Shown here: one piece after another, positions 1-11,645 of the stretch
How positions within the stretch are numbered: position 1 is the stretch's first letter
Layout of the letters: the number at the start of each line of letters is the position of its first letter
Assembly (NCBI RefSeq): GCF_002878395.1
Contig: NC_061114.1
Coordinates: 167,488,205 to 167,552,204, forward strand
Length of the DNA stretch: 64,000 bases
Direction: 5' to 3'
Source of the DNA: Capsicum annuum
Taxonomy: Eukaryota; Streptophyta; Magnoliopsida; Solanales; Solanaceae
Made by a program: the position numbers and the translations under genes
The notes under the pieces: model-generated
Seen by the model: only the letters and a program-made list of their open reading frames with translations
Told to the model about the DNA's origin: nothing
The model's database searches: none

Positions 1-501
1 CCTCTCTCGAGAAATTGTATGAAGCTACGCATAGTTTCAAGAATTTGATAGAGTTAAGAACGACTCTATCAAGAAATCTCCTAGGCTAAGCATTATCCTT
101 AGAAAGTTAAGTGGGTTAACCACTACCCTCCCTCAAGAAACTTACTAAGTCTAAGCATTGCCCTTGAAAGTTAGTTGGTTAAGCACTATCCTCTCTCAAG
201 AAATTTTTCGAAGCTAAGCATTGTTTTGAAAATTCGATGGAGTTAAGTACGACTTTATCAAAAACTCTCTAAGGCTAAACTTTGTCCTTGGAAGGTTAAG
301 TGGGTTAAGCACTACCCTCTTTCGAGAAACTCTCTAAGGCTAAGTATTTTCCTTAGAAAGTTAATTAGGCTAAGTTCTACCCTCTCTCAAGATACTGTCT
401 GAATCTAAGTATTTCTTTTAAGAATTTGATGGAGTTAGATACGACTCTATCAAGAAACTTCCTGAGGCTAAGCTTTATCCTCTAGAAGTCAATTGGGTTA
501 C
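1..501 (+). repeat. 63-bp tandem repeat in a 189-bp three-unit order
   Basis: Eight consecutive units of about 63 bp start near 1, 64, 127, 190, 253, 316, 381 and 445. Most begin CTCTnTCnAGAAA and contain GGCTAAG or AGCTAAG. Units 1, 4 and 7 share ATGGAGTTAAG-like ends, units 2, 5 and 8 share AAGTGGGTTAA-like ends, and units 3 and 6 a third type, so the higher-order period is about 189 bp. The array continues left of the window. It sits upstream of a PPT and 3' LTR, which makes it a 3'-UTR array of element O. Confidence 0.85.
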
Positions 502-1160
502 TCAAAGATGAATATTATTTTCTAATACTAAACATACTAAGAACAACTACCTCGACATCATTCAAGGTTATTGCTTTACTTGATATGGTGTGGATTAAAC
601 ATGGCCCCTTCAAATTTATATGAGCAAGGCATTGCTCTCTCATGACAGATATGTTTTCTTATCCCCTCTCTTCATTATTGTTATGTTATGTTTATTTTTA
701 CTAAATTATTTAATATTCTATTTGTACTAATCATTTTTTCTAGTTTCGTTAAAAGTTGCAGGCAAATGAAATGCATTTGAGAATCATCCTCATCATGATT
801 CTGAAACATAATTTTCTTTATTTCACTATATTTCAATCTAGTCATATTTCACCTTTCAAAATCATATTCACTACCATCTCATAGACCCATGAAAACATTG
901 GTTAAGCTCATCCTTTATCATTAACAATCTTTAGGAATATCATTCATTCCTAAATTTAGAACTACATATGATCTGATTCTCATAAAATCATAGATATGTA
1001 GGCGACTTAAAACCAAAGTATCGTCTGCACTATTTATTTTGTTTTTTTTTTTAAAAACCTCCTATTGCTTTGATTCCAAACAAACCATTTTCTCGATCGA
1101 ACAAAATTGGCTACTACGTCAACTTTCGTTGCTCGACAATTCTTTCATCATTCTTAAGCA
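502..1160 (+). other. Non-coding 3' UTR of element O
   Basis: AT-rich sequence between the tandem array and the PPT. I see no ORF of note, and a T-rich run near 1040-1055. It is best read as untranslated 3' sequence of the Ogre/Tat-like element. Confidence 0.5.
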
Positions 1161-1173
1161 ATGAAGGGGCAGC
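1161..1173 (+). promoter_or_regulatory. Polypurine tract of element O
   Basis: ATGAAGGGGCAGC directly precedes TGTTGACAC. A purine-rich tract abutting a TG is the plus-strand primer site expected at the 5' edge of a 3' LTR. Confidence 0.65.
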
Positions 1174-4100
1174 TGTTGACACTCAATTTTGACCGATCGA
1201 TACTCCTTTTAGGCTGCTATTTTATTAAAACTATTAATTTCAAATATTAATATTTTTTACACATTATTCTTATATTAAACAGATATTGATGTGCCACATT
1301 CATGATTCAAAAAATATAAAAATAATTTTATTACTTTTAATTCATTTCTTACAATTTAAATATAATACTTTTTTACATAATTTTGTTAATATTTACTAAA
1401 TCATTTTTGTAAATATGCACTCTCATAATATACAAACGTATTGTCTATTAATTTTTATTATTATTATTTCAAATTATATTACCAACAATTTTATTTAATA
1501 ATTTTTACGTAACATTAATTTTACATGTGTAGTTGATTCTTAATATTGACACCTTTTTATTTATTTTAATAACAATCAATTCTAATTTATTCTCCTATGT
1601 ATTTATTTTCTAGCCATTGTTGTACTCGATTTGTGTCAATTATAGTCAAAATTGACATCAATTTGGCCATAAAATTAAATTCTAATTTTTAAACTAATTT
1701 CTTGAATTATTTTGATCTCAGCCGTTGATCAATATTGATCTAACTACTAAGATACACTTAGCCTATTTGTTCCTTTTAAATTATAATCCAAACCCTAATC
1801 CCTTATTTTTATCAAACATTTGCCTCCTCCTTCAGTTTTCTCTTTACCTCTCTTTATTAATAGCCATTGTTGTTGCCATCCACCCTACCGGCAATGCCAC
1901 CATTGGCAAAGCAAACCAGCCATCCTCAACTGCCTCATCATGCCCCTTTCCTTTTTCTCCTCCTCGTATGTCTGGACGAAAAACAACCGCTGCCCAGCCA
2001 CCAGAGATCCACACCAGCAGCCGTCGCTACAAGCAGTCATGAAACCGGCGAGCAAACCAGTGGAGCCCCTCCACCGCCTCATCCTTCTCTAGCCGCCGCT
2101 CCAACAATAACAACAAAAATAACTGTCCAAACTGCCATCATCAGCCACCATCCACTGGAACGCTTCTTCCAACCATTGTGTTGCCTTCCTTCTTTCTCTT
2201 TTCATCACTCCACTATATAAGTGCCGACACTGGTGGAACCCACTTCCACCGTCACTACTTCTAGAAATTATTGCTGAAAAATTCTTAAATACATATGGAG
2301 AGATAAAATCCATTTTAGCATTGGTCTTGCTCTTTCTGTGGCAATTCATTCTCGAATTCTATGCTTTTTGGTTTTCTTCTTATTACTTGTTATCATCAAC
2401 TGGTAAGTCCCTATCACTGCAATTTTCTTTTAAGTTTATGTGACAATGCTACAAAATATGCCTATAGGTACTATTCGGTGTTTTTATGCTCTTGTTGCAT
2501 TGTTTTTGTGTCTTATGTCCATCTTTAGTGTGTTCTTTGGCTCCACTATCTTGTTTTATGCGTAAGATTTGCCTTTATAGATACTTTTGGGATTTGAAGA
2601 GTCACTCGGGAATTGGGGAGGGATTGCTCATTTTTTTTCACTTGCTTATTTATTATTCATTGTGTTGTAATAATCTCTGTAGAAACACAACTCATGTAAT
2701 AATAAATTTAGGACTGCTCGGGGTGGGTACATGTGACTTAACTTCTCTTTGTGAATCACTTAGGCAAATATAATCTAGGATCAATAATTAATTTATGTGA
2801 TCACTTATAAATCATGTGTTAGGGATAATGATTATCTTTTGGACTAGGCTAATGTCAATAGGTTTACTTAGTATTTTAATGATGTACTAGATTAGCTTTG
2901 GATTTAGAATTTTTTTTAGCAAATGACAAAATCCATTTTAGTGTACAAATGAGTCTCGACTCAAAATAATTCTCAACAACATTAAGAAATAATATTGACT
3001 TTTCAAAAAATGCTTTCAATAATATATAAAATTAGCTTCAGCATTTTTAATAGTCACATTCTCAGCATTTTTGTGCTAATCTCAAAAGTTGTTTTGCCTT
3101 TTTTAAAACACAATTTCAATTTAAACAATGATTTTCCACAATCTGTTTGCCGTTTTAACAATTGGAATCAGTTTCTGCTCATAGTAATTACTTTATGCAA
3201 TCCTTTTCTCTGCAATCAAATAAGATAGAAAAAATATCAATCCCCTTTTCATAATAATTTTTTTTCTTTTTCTATGAACAAACAAAGAATTATTTCTGCT
3301 TCTAATTTTGCAGTCACCGTTTGCAATAATAAATGGGCTTTCTGCTTTTTGAAGTAACTTCTAACAACAAAGGAAACTTCATAACTATTAATGTTTGTCT
3401 CTTAGTATGTCTCAACCCTTTTTGTCTAACTTGCTCATTCTCTCCTGTCGACATATTAACACTTAAATATCATGTTCATAGTTTCAATAAATGAGTACTT
3501 GTTTGTCTTGACATGTCAACTACCTTAATCAATTCATAAATTAACCAAGAGGCTTTCTTGAGACCATTATATGCTACCCGACTTTCTATGTGTTTTCTGC
3601 GCTTCGGGTGTACTTAGAGACTTAGCTTTATTTGTCTGGATCCCAAATCCCAAATCCCAAATAGAAAAGTCCAATGCCTCTTGGATGATAGGAATTTTTA
3701 GAGGCATTAGTTTTATACTATCTTTTGGAATACTTTTAGGTTTGACAACCAGCCTAGGTGGGAGAGTGGGTAGACATTCAGAAGTGATGATACCCAAACA
3801 TATATTGACTATATAACTATGAATTATTACTTGTCTAGAATTTAGCTGCTGGGTGATAGGCCGGATAATGATCGACAAGTTGGGTACTCATCCGAATAAA
3901 ATCAAAATAATTTTTTGGTTTGACCTATCAAATTTGTTCTTTATTTACTTGATGTGCTTGTTTATTTGGGGTAGTTTAGGCTTTTTAATTTAATAGAAAT
4001 TTTTTGTTATAAAGTATGTTATTTCTCTCTTCTCGCTTATCTTCTTTACACTAGTTTATGGCTTGTTCTTATGGTTACTTAGTAATTAGAAATAATTAAA

Positions 4101-4436
4101 TAAACGTCTTTCTTATTCATTATCACTTAGTAACATTAAGTTAATGAAAAGGTGACCTTTGTTTATCACATAGAATCCTCATGTAAAGTATGAATTCATT
4201 CACGAACCACCTTTGTCGACCTCGAAAGGTGCCTTACAATTTCCATTTGAGGTAACTTGAACCCTTACTCAATTTTTTGGTGAACTACGACTACATAACA
4301 AAATAGGTTTGTAGTCAACTTAGAATGGTGCCCTAACATACCTTAATTCATTAGGTGGGGATTCTTCACTCCTTTTTAATCCCAAAAAGAGTTGTTACAT
4401 CAATCCCACTTTTTGTGAGAAAAATAGGGCGTGACA
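1174..4436 (+). repeat. 3' LTR of element O (Ogre/Tat-like)
   Basis: The 3263-bp LTR starts TGTTGACACTC after the PPT and ends GTGACA, keeping TG...CA termini. It includes a C-rich segment around 1870-2220 with short overlapping ORFs on both strands (for example 1867-2220 plus and 1885-2082 minus). These have no recognisable domain and lie just before a TATA box, so I treat them as chance ORFs. The second LTR copy is outside the window, so the left border rests on the PPT and the right border on the junction with element A. Confidence 0.6.
2214..2220 (+). promoter_or_regulatory. TATA box in the O LTR
   Basis: TATATAA within CACTATATAAGTGCC follows a pyrimidine-rich stretch. It is the best candidate core promoter in this LTR; transcription would start a few tens of bases downstream. 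Confidence 0.5.
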
Positions 4437-4952
4437 ATGTTCATGGATGTTTTTTCACACAGTTTGGTTTGTTTATGGATATTGGTTTTGGCTATGGTTG
4501 GGAGCATGTCCCAATCAAATATTGGTTTTCTTTTGGTTAAAGGCTTTTGTCGAACTACTATGGGTTGGTATGGGCGAGATCGGTAGCGGTGTCAGCCTTG
4601 GTATTGGACTTGGTATTGCAGATAGTATCAGATGACTAAATTTCTTACTATTCCATCCTTTTATATTATGTAATGGATAGGAACTTGGTTATTGTTTGGG
4701 TTTTTTCTTATGGTTTGGTTTGGTTATGGCTACCGATTGGATTTGGGGCGATTGTTCTTATTCAGGTTGGTCTCGGTCACAAACCTATCCCATATTCTAG
4801 ATTAGTGTAATTATATGCTATCTTGTTATATGTTTGGAATTCATCCGACTCAGGGTATAAGATGGATGGTTGGGTTGGGTATTAGGGGCAGTCTCCGGTC
4901 TTGGTTAGACTTGAGATTCCTATTATGATAAGGCCCCTGGTCGGGTCATGTA
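4437..4952 (+). repeat. 5' LTR remnant of element A
   Basis: It starts ATGTTCATGGATGTTTT and aligns with 12229-12743, the last part of A's 3' LTR, including the shared GCTATGGTTnGG and GACTTGAGAT segments. It ends at TCATGTA beside the PBS. Short ORFs here (4355-4540, 4447-4635) have no homologue I recognise and cross the insertion junction or LTR, so they are not genes. Confidence 0.85.
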
Positions 4953-4956
4953 AAAT

Positions 4957-4974
4957 TGGTATCAGAGATTTAGG
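4957..4974 (+). promoter_or_regulatory. Primer-binding site of element A (tRNA-iMet type)
   Basis: TGGTATCAGAGATTTAG lies about 5 bases after the LTR end. TGGTATCAGAG matches the complement of the initiator tRNA-Met 3' end, the usual primer of Tekay/Del elements. Confidence 0.85.
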
Positions 4975-5165
4975 TTCATGGTCAACTGGGAGTCCACAAA
5001 GTCGTGTTGAGTAGAGTCTCTTTTAAGAGTGTGTAGAACTCCACACTCATAAGAGGAAGGATACAAGACATTTAGAAATGTTTCACTTTCTTGGTATTGT
5101 ATTCCTAAGCTTGGAGTCTAAGTCCTGAAATCTTCTCTAATCTTAATCTGTTTGCTTTTTAGATC

Positions 5166-6421
5166 ATGCCATAATGATCTAGAACACAAGAAAACTCTTT
5201 TGTCCCATCGAGGACAATGTGGAAGGGACACAAGGGATCTATACTCGGTCTATGGGTCCAGTCCCTGATATTTTTAGGGTTCTAATAGTTGCTACTATTC
5301 CTCTTCATGGTGAGGTGATGAATGCATAATTTCATTAATTAATTCATACTATTGCTAGTTTGTTGTTGCTCAGGCTGAGTGGATATATCTGGTATTTCAT
5401 ATACTAAGGCCACAAGGGTTGGCTAGTTTATAAAGATAAATTCTCTTAATTTTATTGGTGTGAAGGTGGAGGAGTATCCATGGGATTTCTTGGGTGAAAT
5501 AGAGAAAATATTCATGGTGATACAGGCCACAAATGTAGAAGGGGTAAATTTTATAGCTTATCAACTCAAGGATATTGCATACTAGTGGTATGAGGAGTGG
5601 GATAAGCATAATGGTGTTGTTGAGAAGTCGTCCTTGTGGGAGTCTTTCTCAAATGCTTTTTTGGATTACTACTTTCCTTTGGAGTTGAGAGAAGCAAAAA
5701 TGGAGGGGAATTTGTCAATATGAGACAATGGAAAATTTTAGTCAAGGAATATGCCTTGAAATTTCATCAGCTATAAAGGAGTGCTCTGAAATTGGTGTCT
5801 AATATAAGGGACAGGATTAGAAAGTTTACTTTTGGACTGTCTTAGGAATTAATCCTTGAAAGTAAGATGGTATTGCTGATCAAGGATATAGATATGTCTA
5901 GGTTGGTGTTTCACATACAAAAGGTGGAAAAAAAAAAGAGGAAACATGAGGAGTTTAGGGAAAGAAAGGGTAAAAAGAGCAGGTTCTCTAAGCAGGATGG
6001 TCGAGATGGCGATAAATGGAGAAAAAAGAAGTGGGGGAGTTCTGGTTTCTTCTCTACAATTAGTACTCCTTATCCAAAGCATTTGGGTAATAGGTATTGG
6101 TAGGGTGATGATAATTTCTAGGTACAGTCGGCTTTTTTATGCCCTTCTTATTGGTTTTGTAGTCATTTTTATTAGGGATTTTGTGATTAAGGGAGGGAAA
6201 AGTGTTTTAAATATGGTCAGCCAAGCTATATGCTCAGAAACTGTCTGGTTGGTAAGGGTGATTTGAGAGAAGTCAAAGCTCCGGTTGCTTCATCCTCTGC
6301 TCCTACACCTAGTGGTGCTACTTTGGTGTCTGCTCCAGTTTTTGGTGGTGGCTCACTGGTTGAAATAAGTTATATGCTCTTGTATCTTGATAGGAGTTTA
6401 AGGCATCACCTGATGTCATGA
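5166..6421 (+). pseudogene. gag: gag of element A (degenerate)
   Basis: The start ATG follows AGATC, as in the related elements at 41295 and 59651, but stops come within a few codons. Capsid-like sequence with the family's typical order follows in shifting frames, for example a region near 5430 related to FMRLNPP of sister elements. Near 6203-6244 a zinc-knuckle remnant reads CFKYGQPSYMLRNC: the second Cys and the His of C-x2-C-x4-H-x4-C are both Tyr, so zinc binding is probably lost. A Ser/Pro-rich tail (6260-6345) links to protease. Gag would form the particle that packages the element RNA. Confidence 0.75.
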
Positions 6422-6815
6422 CTGGTATATTTTGACTATTTTCTCATGATGTGTAATGCTTGCTTGATTCGGGCTCCACTTTTTCTTATGTGACCCTATT
6501 TATGGCTTTGTATTTTAGTTTTGATCTTGAGGTTATTTTAGATTCTTTTCTATTTCGATAGAAGGTAGACTTTGGTAGATTTGTTTAAACTGGATATGAT
6601 AGATTTCGATGTTATTCTGAGGATGGATTAGTTACACTCTTGTTATGCATCCTTAGATTATCAAACCCATAAGTTTGTCTTTAAGTGTCCTGGTGAATCA
6701 GTTATTAAGTGGAAGGGTGGTTCCCTAGCTCCTAGGGGAAGGTTTATTTCTTATCTTAGAGCTCGGAGATTAATATCTAAAGAGTGACTCTATCATTTGG
6801 TCCAAGTTGAAGATT
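6422..6815 (+). pseudogene. pol: Protease domain of element A (degenerate)
   Basis: An aspartic-protease active site, D-S-G-S followed by TFSYVTLF, is encoded from 6476. Downstream are fragments corresponding to the family's DFDVILGMDWL block (near 6608-6640) and a segment related to SYLRARRLISK (near 6745-6785). Frameshifts and in-frame stops separate these pieces. The protease would cut the Gag-Pol precursor inside the particle. Confidence 0.7.
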
Positions 6816-7695
6816 CTAACTCAGAGGGTCCTTCTTTGCATTTGATTTTGGTGGTAAACAAGTTTCCTAAAGTCTTTTTGGATAATCTTCCTGGTGTTCC
6901 TCCGGATAGGGAGATCGAGTTTTGTATTGATTTTGTTTCCAACACTCGTACAATAACTATTCCTGCTTATTGAATGGAATCTTCTAGATAAGGGGTTTAT
7001 TTTTCCTAATGTATCCCCGTAGGGTGCACCGATATTATTTGTGCGCAAGAAAGATGGTTCCCTTCGGATATACATTGATTATTGACAATTGAATAAGGTA
7101 ACAATTAAGAACAAATATCCTCTTCCAAGGATAGATGACTTATTTGATTGGTTGCAAGGTGCCAAGTTCTTTTCAAATATAGATCTTCGGTCTGGATATC
7201 ATCATCTAAGATTAGGGAAGAGGATATCCCTAAGATAGCTTTTCATACTCGTTATGAGTACTTTGAGTTCCTAGTTATGTCATTTGGTTTTACTAATGCC
7301 CCAATGGAATCTATGAATTTGATGAATAGGGTTTTCAGGTAGTTTTTAGATCTTCTTGCCATTGTGTTCATTGATGACATTCTGGTTTATTCTAAGAGTG
7401 AGATGGATTATGCTAATCACTTTCGTGTTGTGTTGCAGACCTTAAAAAAACAATAGTTGTATGCCAAGTTCCCTAAGTGTGAGTTTTGATTAAATGCTTT
7501 AACTTTCTTAGGACATATTATTTCTAGCAAGGGGATCATGGTGGATCCACAAAAGGTGGTTGTGGTTAAAAGGTGGCCTAGACTCACAAATCCAACCAAC
7601 ATTCGGAGATTCTTGGGTTTGGCTTGGAACTATAGGCGGTTTGTAGAAAGTTTCTCAACAATAGATGCAGCATTGATTAAGTTGACTTAGAAAAA
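6816..7695 (+). pseudogene. pol: Reverse transcriptase domain of element A
   Basis: RT blocks appear in order: FPKVFLDNLPGVPPDRE (near 6845), [12 protein letters not shown] (near 7035), [17 protein letters not shown] (near 7090), SFGFTNAP (near 7280), and the catalytic [13 protein letters not shown] (near 7364). FIDD is intact. About 15 codons are missing near 6972-6985 compared with sisters, removing most of the [14 protein letters not shown] segment. Several stops break the frame. RT would copy the RNA into cDNA in the cytoplasmic particle. Confidence 0.85.
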
Positions 7696-8170
7696 GGTAA
7701 AGTTTTCTTAGTTGAATGCATGTGAAGTGAGTTTCAAGAAGCTTATGGATAAGCTAACTTTGGCTCCAATTTTGACATTGCCTGAAGGTAATGAGGAGCT
7801 TGTGGTTTATTGTGATGCATCCCGGGTGGGACTTAGTTGTGTTTTGATGCAACATAGGAAGGTTATAGCTTATGCTTCCAGGCAGTTGAAGGTGAATGAG
7901 AAGAATTATCCTACTCATGATTTAGAGCTTTTAGCAGTGGATTTTTCTTTAAAAATCTAGCGGCATTATTTGTGTAGAGTGCATGTGGACATCTTTTCTG
8001 ATCATAAGATTCTACAGTATGTGTTCACTTAGAAGGAGCAAAATCTCAAGCAAAAGAGATGGTTGGAGCTTCTTAAGGACTATGATATGAGTCTTCACTA
8101 CCACCAGGTAATGCTAACGTGGTTACTGATGTTCTTAGCAGGTTTTCCATAGGGGGTTTAGCTCATGTTG
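7696..8170 (+). pseudogene. pol: RNase H domain of element A
   Basis: An open stretch at 7712-7960 encodes [18 protein letters not shown], with the first catalytic Asp in CDAS and the Glu-containing DLELLAV block. A later Asp lies in FSDHK after a stop near 7960. The [12 protein letters not shown] block follows near 8075, and the usual NVVADALSR block is frameshifted near 8112-8145. RNase H would remove the RNA strand during reverse transcription. Confidence 0.8.
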
Positions 8171-9744
8171 ATTAAGAGAAACAAGAATTGGTGAAGAATG
8201 TTCATTGCTTGGCTAATCTTGGAGTTTGTCTCTTGGACTCCAATGATAGTGGTGTGATGGTGTAGTAAGTGGTTCGATCACCTTTTGGTGCAGAGATTAA
8301 GGAGAAGCAAGTGCTGGATCTTGTCTTGATAAAAATCAAGAATGATGTTGGTGTACAAAAAGTGATGGTATTTGAGATCAGTGGTGATGTCAGTTTACAG
8401 TACTAAGAGAGGTTTGTATTCCTTATGTCGATGGTTTGTGATAGAGTGTTTTGGCTAAGGCACATTAATCGCACTATGTTTTTCATCCCAGTTTGACAAA
8501 AATGTATCATGATCTCAAGGAGATGTATTGGTGAAGTGGTATAAAGAGGGAAATGGCTGATTTTGTAGCCAAATGCATAGTGTGCAAATAAGTCAAAGTT
8601 GAGCACATGAGGCCTGGTAGGTTATACCAAGAAATTGATTTACCCGAATGGAAATGGGAGGTTATCAATACGGATTTCACTACTGGTCTTTCTCAGTCTT
8701 AGAATCAATTTAGATCATCATGGATAGGATGACCGAGTCCGCTCACTTCTTACCGGTGTGGACTAACTTTTCGGCTGAGGACTATGAGAGGTTGTATCTT
8801 CATGAGATCGCAAAGCTGTATAGGGTACCTATTTCAATTATTTCTGATCGGGGTACACCGTTTTCATCTCATTCTAGTAGTCTTTTCAGAAGGGATTGGG
8901 GACTAAGGTTAGTCTAAGTATTATTTTTCATCCTCAGATGGATGGACAAACAGCTATTCAGATATTGGAGGATATGCTTTGGGCGTATGTATTTAATTAT
9001 AATGGCAGTCGGGTTGAGCATCTACTCTTTGTAAAGTTTTCTTACAACAATAACTACTATTCTAGTATAGGTATCGCCCCTTTTAAGGCATTATATGCTA
9101 GGAGGTGTAGATCTCATATTGGGTGGTTTGAGCTTTATAAGGCAGACATGTTCGGTCTGGATTTAGTTTATTAGGCTGTGGAAAAGGTAAAGGTGATTCA
9201 GGAGAGGCTTAAGGCTGACCAAAGTTGCCAAAAGTCTTATGCAGATGTAAGGCATAGAGACTTAGAGTTCAAGGCTGGGGATAAGGTGTTCGTAAAGGTA
9301 TCTCCCATGAAGGGAGTGATGCAGTTTGGTAAAAAGGGAAAGCTCAGTCCCTAGTATGTTAGTCCTTTCACAATTTTATGGAGGGTTGGTAATGTGGCGT
9401 ATGAATTGGAGTTGCCTTTTATTTGGGGTTCCGTTCATCTGATATTTCACATTTTTATGTTGAGAAAGTGCATTGAAGATCCTTTTTCGATTGTTACTTT
9501 GGGGGGATTGGGTATATCAAATTCTTTGTCTTATGAAGAGGTCCCGGTTGAGATCTTGGATAGACAGGTTCGTCCATTATGGACTAAGGATGTGGCCTCA
9601 GTTAAGGTTTTATGACAGAACCACAAGGTGGAAAAGGCTACATAGGAAGCGGAAGAGGATATTAAGTACAAGTATCAGCATCTATTTTCTGCTCCTAGGA
9701 TTTGTGCGGACAGTATGTGTTCTTCAATATACTTTTGTTTTCTA
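8171..9744 (+). pseudogene. pol: Integrase and chromodomain-like tail of element A
   Basis: After a linker, a zinc-binding HHCC remnant ends KCIVCK near 8580. The catalytic core shows VINTDFTTG (first Asp), IISDRGTPF (second Asp, near 8838) and a Glu after MDGQTAIQ (near 8965), so the DDE triad is recognisable. Next come APFKALYARRCRSHIGWFE (near 9080), the GKKGKLSP-YV block (near 9330), and a chromodomain-like EEVPVEILDRQVR segment (near 9536) with its WEAEEDIKYKY-like end. Stops occur at several places. Such tails are known to direct insertion towards certain chromatin. Confidence 0.8.
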
Positions 9745-9880
9745 ACTTTGTTAAAGGAATGATTAATATCTTTGCATCTTTATTTTGTAATTTGGTTAAA
9801 GGTTGGATTGATATTTGATAATACAAATGAATCGTGCTTGTGTTTACCCTACCTTGTCCATAATTCGCTGACGAATGTTC

Positions 9881-9894
9881 CTAGTAGGGAAGAC
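9881..9894 (+). promoter_or_regulatory. Degenerate polypurine tract of element A
   Basis: CTAGTAGGGAAGAC directly precedes the 3' LTR. It follows ACGAATGTTC, the counterpart of the GATGAATGTTC seen before PPTs in sister elements. The G run is interrupted. Confidence 0.6.
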
Positions 9895-11053
9895 TATAAC
9901 ACCCTGGATTTTTGACCCATAGAAAATTTCCTGGATTTCTAGTTTTGGGACAGGATATGACTAAGGGGTACCAGTCGTATGTTGGGGTACAGTTCGTATA
10001 GGTTGGTTGTATGTTGACCAGTATTGGTTGGTGGGTTGGATTGGTTTCTAGAATGAATACGACTTGGTGGATACGAGTCATATTGGTGGATACGGATCGT
10101 TTGGTTTGGGTTTTTCCTTTACTTAATCTTAGACTTGGTAACTTAACTTGGATCTGAGTACTAGTGGCTCACCATGAACTATAAGCTAGGGTACGTGTCA
10201 TACCATAGACTCTTATGGTTAACTATGTTCAATCCTCTTTGAGTCTATTCTACCAGGGGTACAGGTCAAAGGTATGGGTTGTATTCTTTGGGTACAACTT
10301 GGTTTAGGTAAGTCATACCTTGCACGGTGTTGGGTCAAAGGGGGAGCCCTAGGGTAAGAGTGGTGGGTACTACTCATAATGAAGGGTACGACTGCTATGG
10401 TTAGTCATATTCCCTGATGGGAATTTTATGCAGTTTAAGTAAGGGCAATCTGTACATTTTCCCACTTAACCTATAAAGGCCCCACGACTTTTAACACACT
10501 TGGGAGGTTGTTTGCCCTATTATTCTATTCATTAACACTTAGAAAACACTCTCCAATTCTCTCTAAGGCTTTTGGGTAAAGAAAGTCTAGGTTTTCACTA
10601 GGGTGATTAATTTGGGGCTTGTGTTGGTGAATTCTCTCTGTCATCTACTCAATTTAAGGCATATACTCCTTCCCTCATTGTTAGTTCCAACTAAAGGCAT
10701 ATTTTGTTAATTGTTTTCATCGCATAATTATTATATGGATTTGGTTTTCAAATATATATTAGGGGTTTTGGTTATAGTGGCTTGGTCATGATATTCCTAA
10801 GTTTTAATTATGTACATACTTGTTTTAATGTCAGTTTGGATACTTGATTGCATGGGAATAGTTAATTGATATTTGGATTTGGTTTTGGAAACTCTATACC
10901 TCCATTATGTTTGATTAAATGCTTATGAGAATGCTTTTACTATATTGTTGTAGTTTTAAGGAGTTATTGCATGGTATGATATGGTAATGGAATCCTATAT
11001 GGTATAAATTGTTTAAATGGTTTGGTGGTAATGGTTATGTTTAGTTGATATCC

Positions 11054-11645
11054 TTGTAGGATACACTGGAATCCCCTAAGTAAACATGTTAATGAACAAC
11101 TTATGGAGTACATGGGACTCCCCCAAGCAAACATAATAATGAAATACTTATGGGGTACATGGGACTCCCCCCAAGTTAAATTGGTAAATGGGTACATGGG
11201 AATCCCTTAACCTCTTGAGGTTTGGCAAAGAACAATACTTGCAAGTTATAGTTGGTATGACGATACCACTATTAATAGCCCTGGTTAATAATAAATAGAA
11301 TTATGGATTGGTTGGTTGGAAATGGTTTTAATTGGGCAATAATGGCCCAATTAAACATGTTAACTTGTGGAATCCCCCAAGTAAACATGTTAATGAACAA
11401 CTTGTGGGGTACATGGGACTCCCCCAAGAAAACATAACTATGAAACACTTGTGAGGTGCATGTGACTCTCCCAAGTTAACTTGGTAAATAGGTACACCGG
11501 AATCCCTTAACCTCTTGAGGTTTTTCTAATGACAATACTTGCAAGTTATATTCAGTATGAAGATACCACTATTAATAGCCTTGGTTAATAATAAATAGAA
11601 TTATTAATTGGTTGGTTGAAAATGGTTTTAATTGGTCAATAATGG
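11054..11645 (+). repeat. Tandem duplication of ~300 bp with ~47-bp subrepeats
   Basis: Two copies are offset by 300-301 bp: CCTCTTGAGG occurs at 11211 and 11511, TAAACATGTT at 11081 and 11382. Each copy has subrepeats built on GGTACATGGGACTCCCCCAAG. Both end with CCACTATTAATAGCC and TTAATAATAAATAGAATTA. The duplication lies wholly inside A's 3' LTR; the 5' LTR part that would show it is outside the window. Confidence 0.85.
11327..11355. repeat. Perfect 11-bp inverted repeat at a duplication junction
   Basis: Arms TTTAATTGGGC and GCCCAATTAAA are separated by 7 bases (AATAATG). It sits at the border between the two 300-bp LTR repeat copies, so it may mark where the duplication formed. Confidence 0.8.

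Larger units (their letters stand above)
1..4436 (+). mobile_element. 3' end of an Ogre/Tat-like Ty3/Gypsy element (O)
   Basis: The visible part has a tandem array, an AT-rich untranslated stretch, a purine-rich tract and then a 3.26-kb LTR that starts TGTTGACAC and ends GGGCGTGACA. No gag or pol lies inside the window, so assignment rests on layout: Ogre/Tat elements typically carry tandem repeats between pol and the 3' LTR and have LTRs with these kinds of termini. No primer-binding site follows position 4436, as expected for a 3' rather than 5' LTR. From 4437 the sequence matches the interior of another element's LTR (12229 onward), so O is inserted there. Its 5' part and left TSD copy lie left of the window. 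Confidence 0.6.

Noticed and set aside
1..501. Regular repeats that look like a CRISPR array
   Set aside because: Units are contiguous without unique spacers, and the DNA is clearly plant retroelement sequence.
1725..2349. Overlapping plus- and minus-strand ORFs with Pro/Ser-rich content that might be a host gene
   Set aside because: They lie inside the O LTR just before its TATA box, overlap in several frames, and show no domain. Base composition explains them.
4355..4635. Short plus-strand ORFs near 4355-4635
   Set aside because: They cross the O/A junction or lie in A's LTR and have no recognisable domain.
6816..9744. The RT and integrase remnants as integrated pararetrovirus sequence
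   Set aside because: LTRs, tRNA-type PBS, PPTs and an integrase with chromodomain-like tail fit Ty3/Gypsy retrotransposons; there are no movement or coat protein genes of caulimovirus type.
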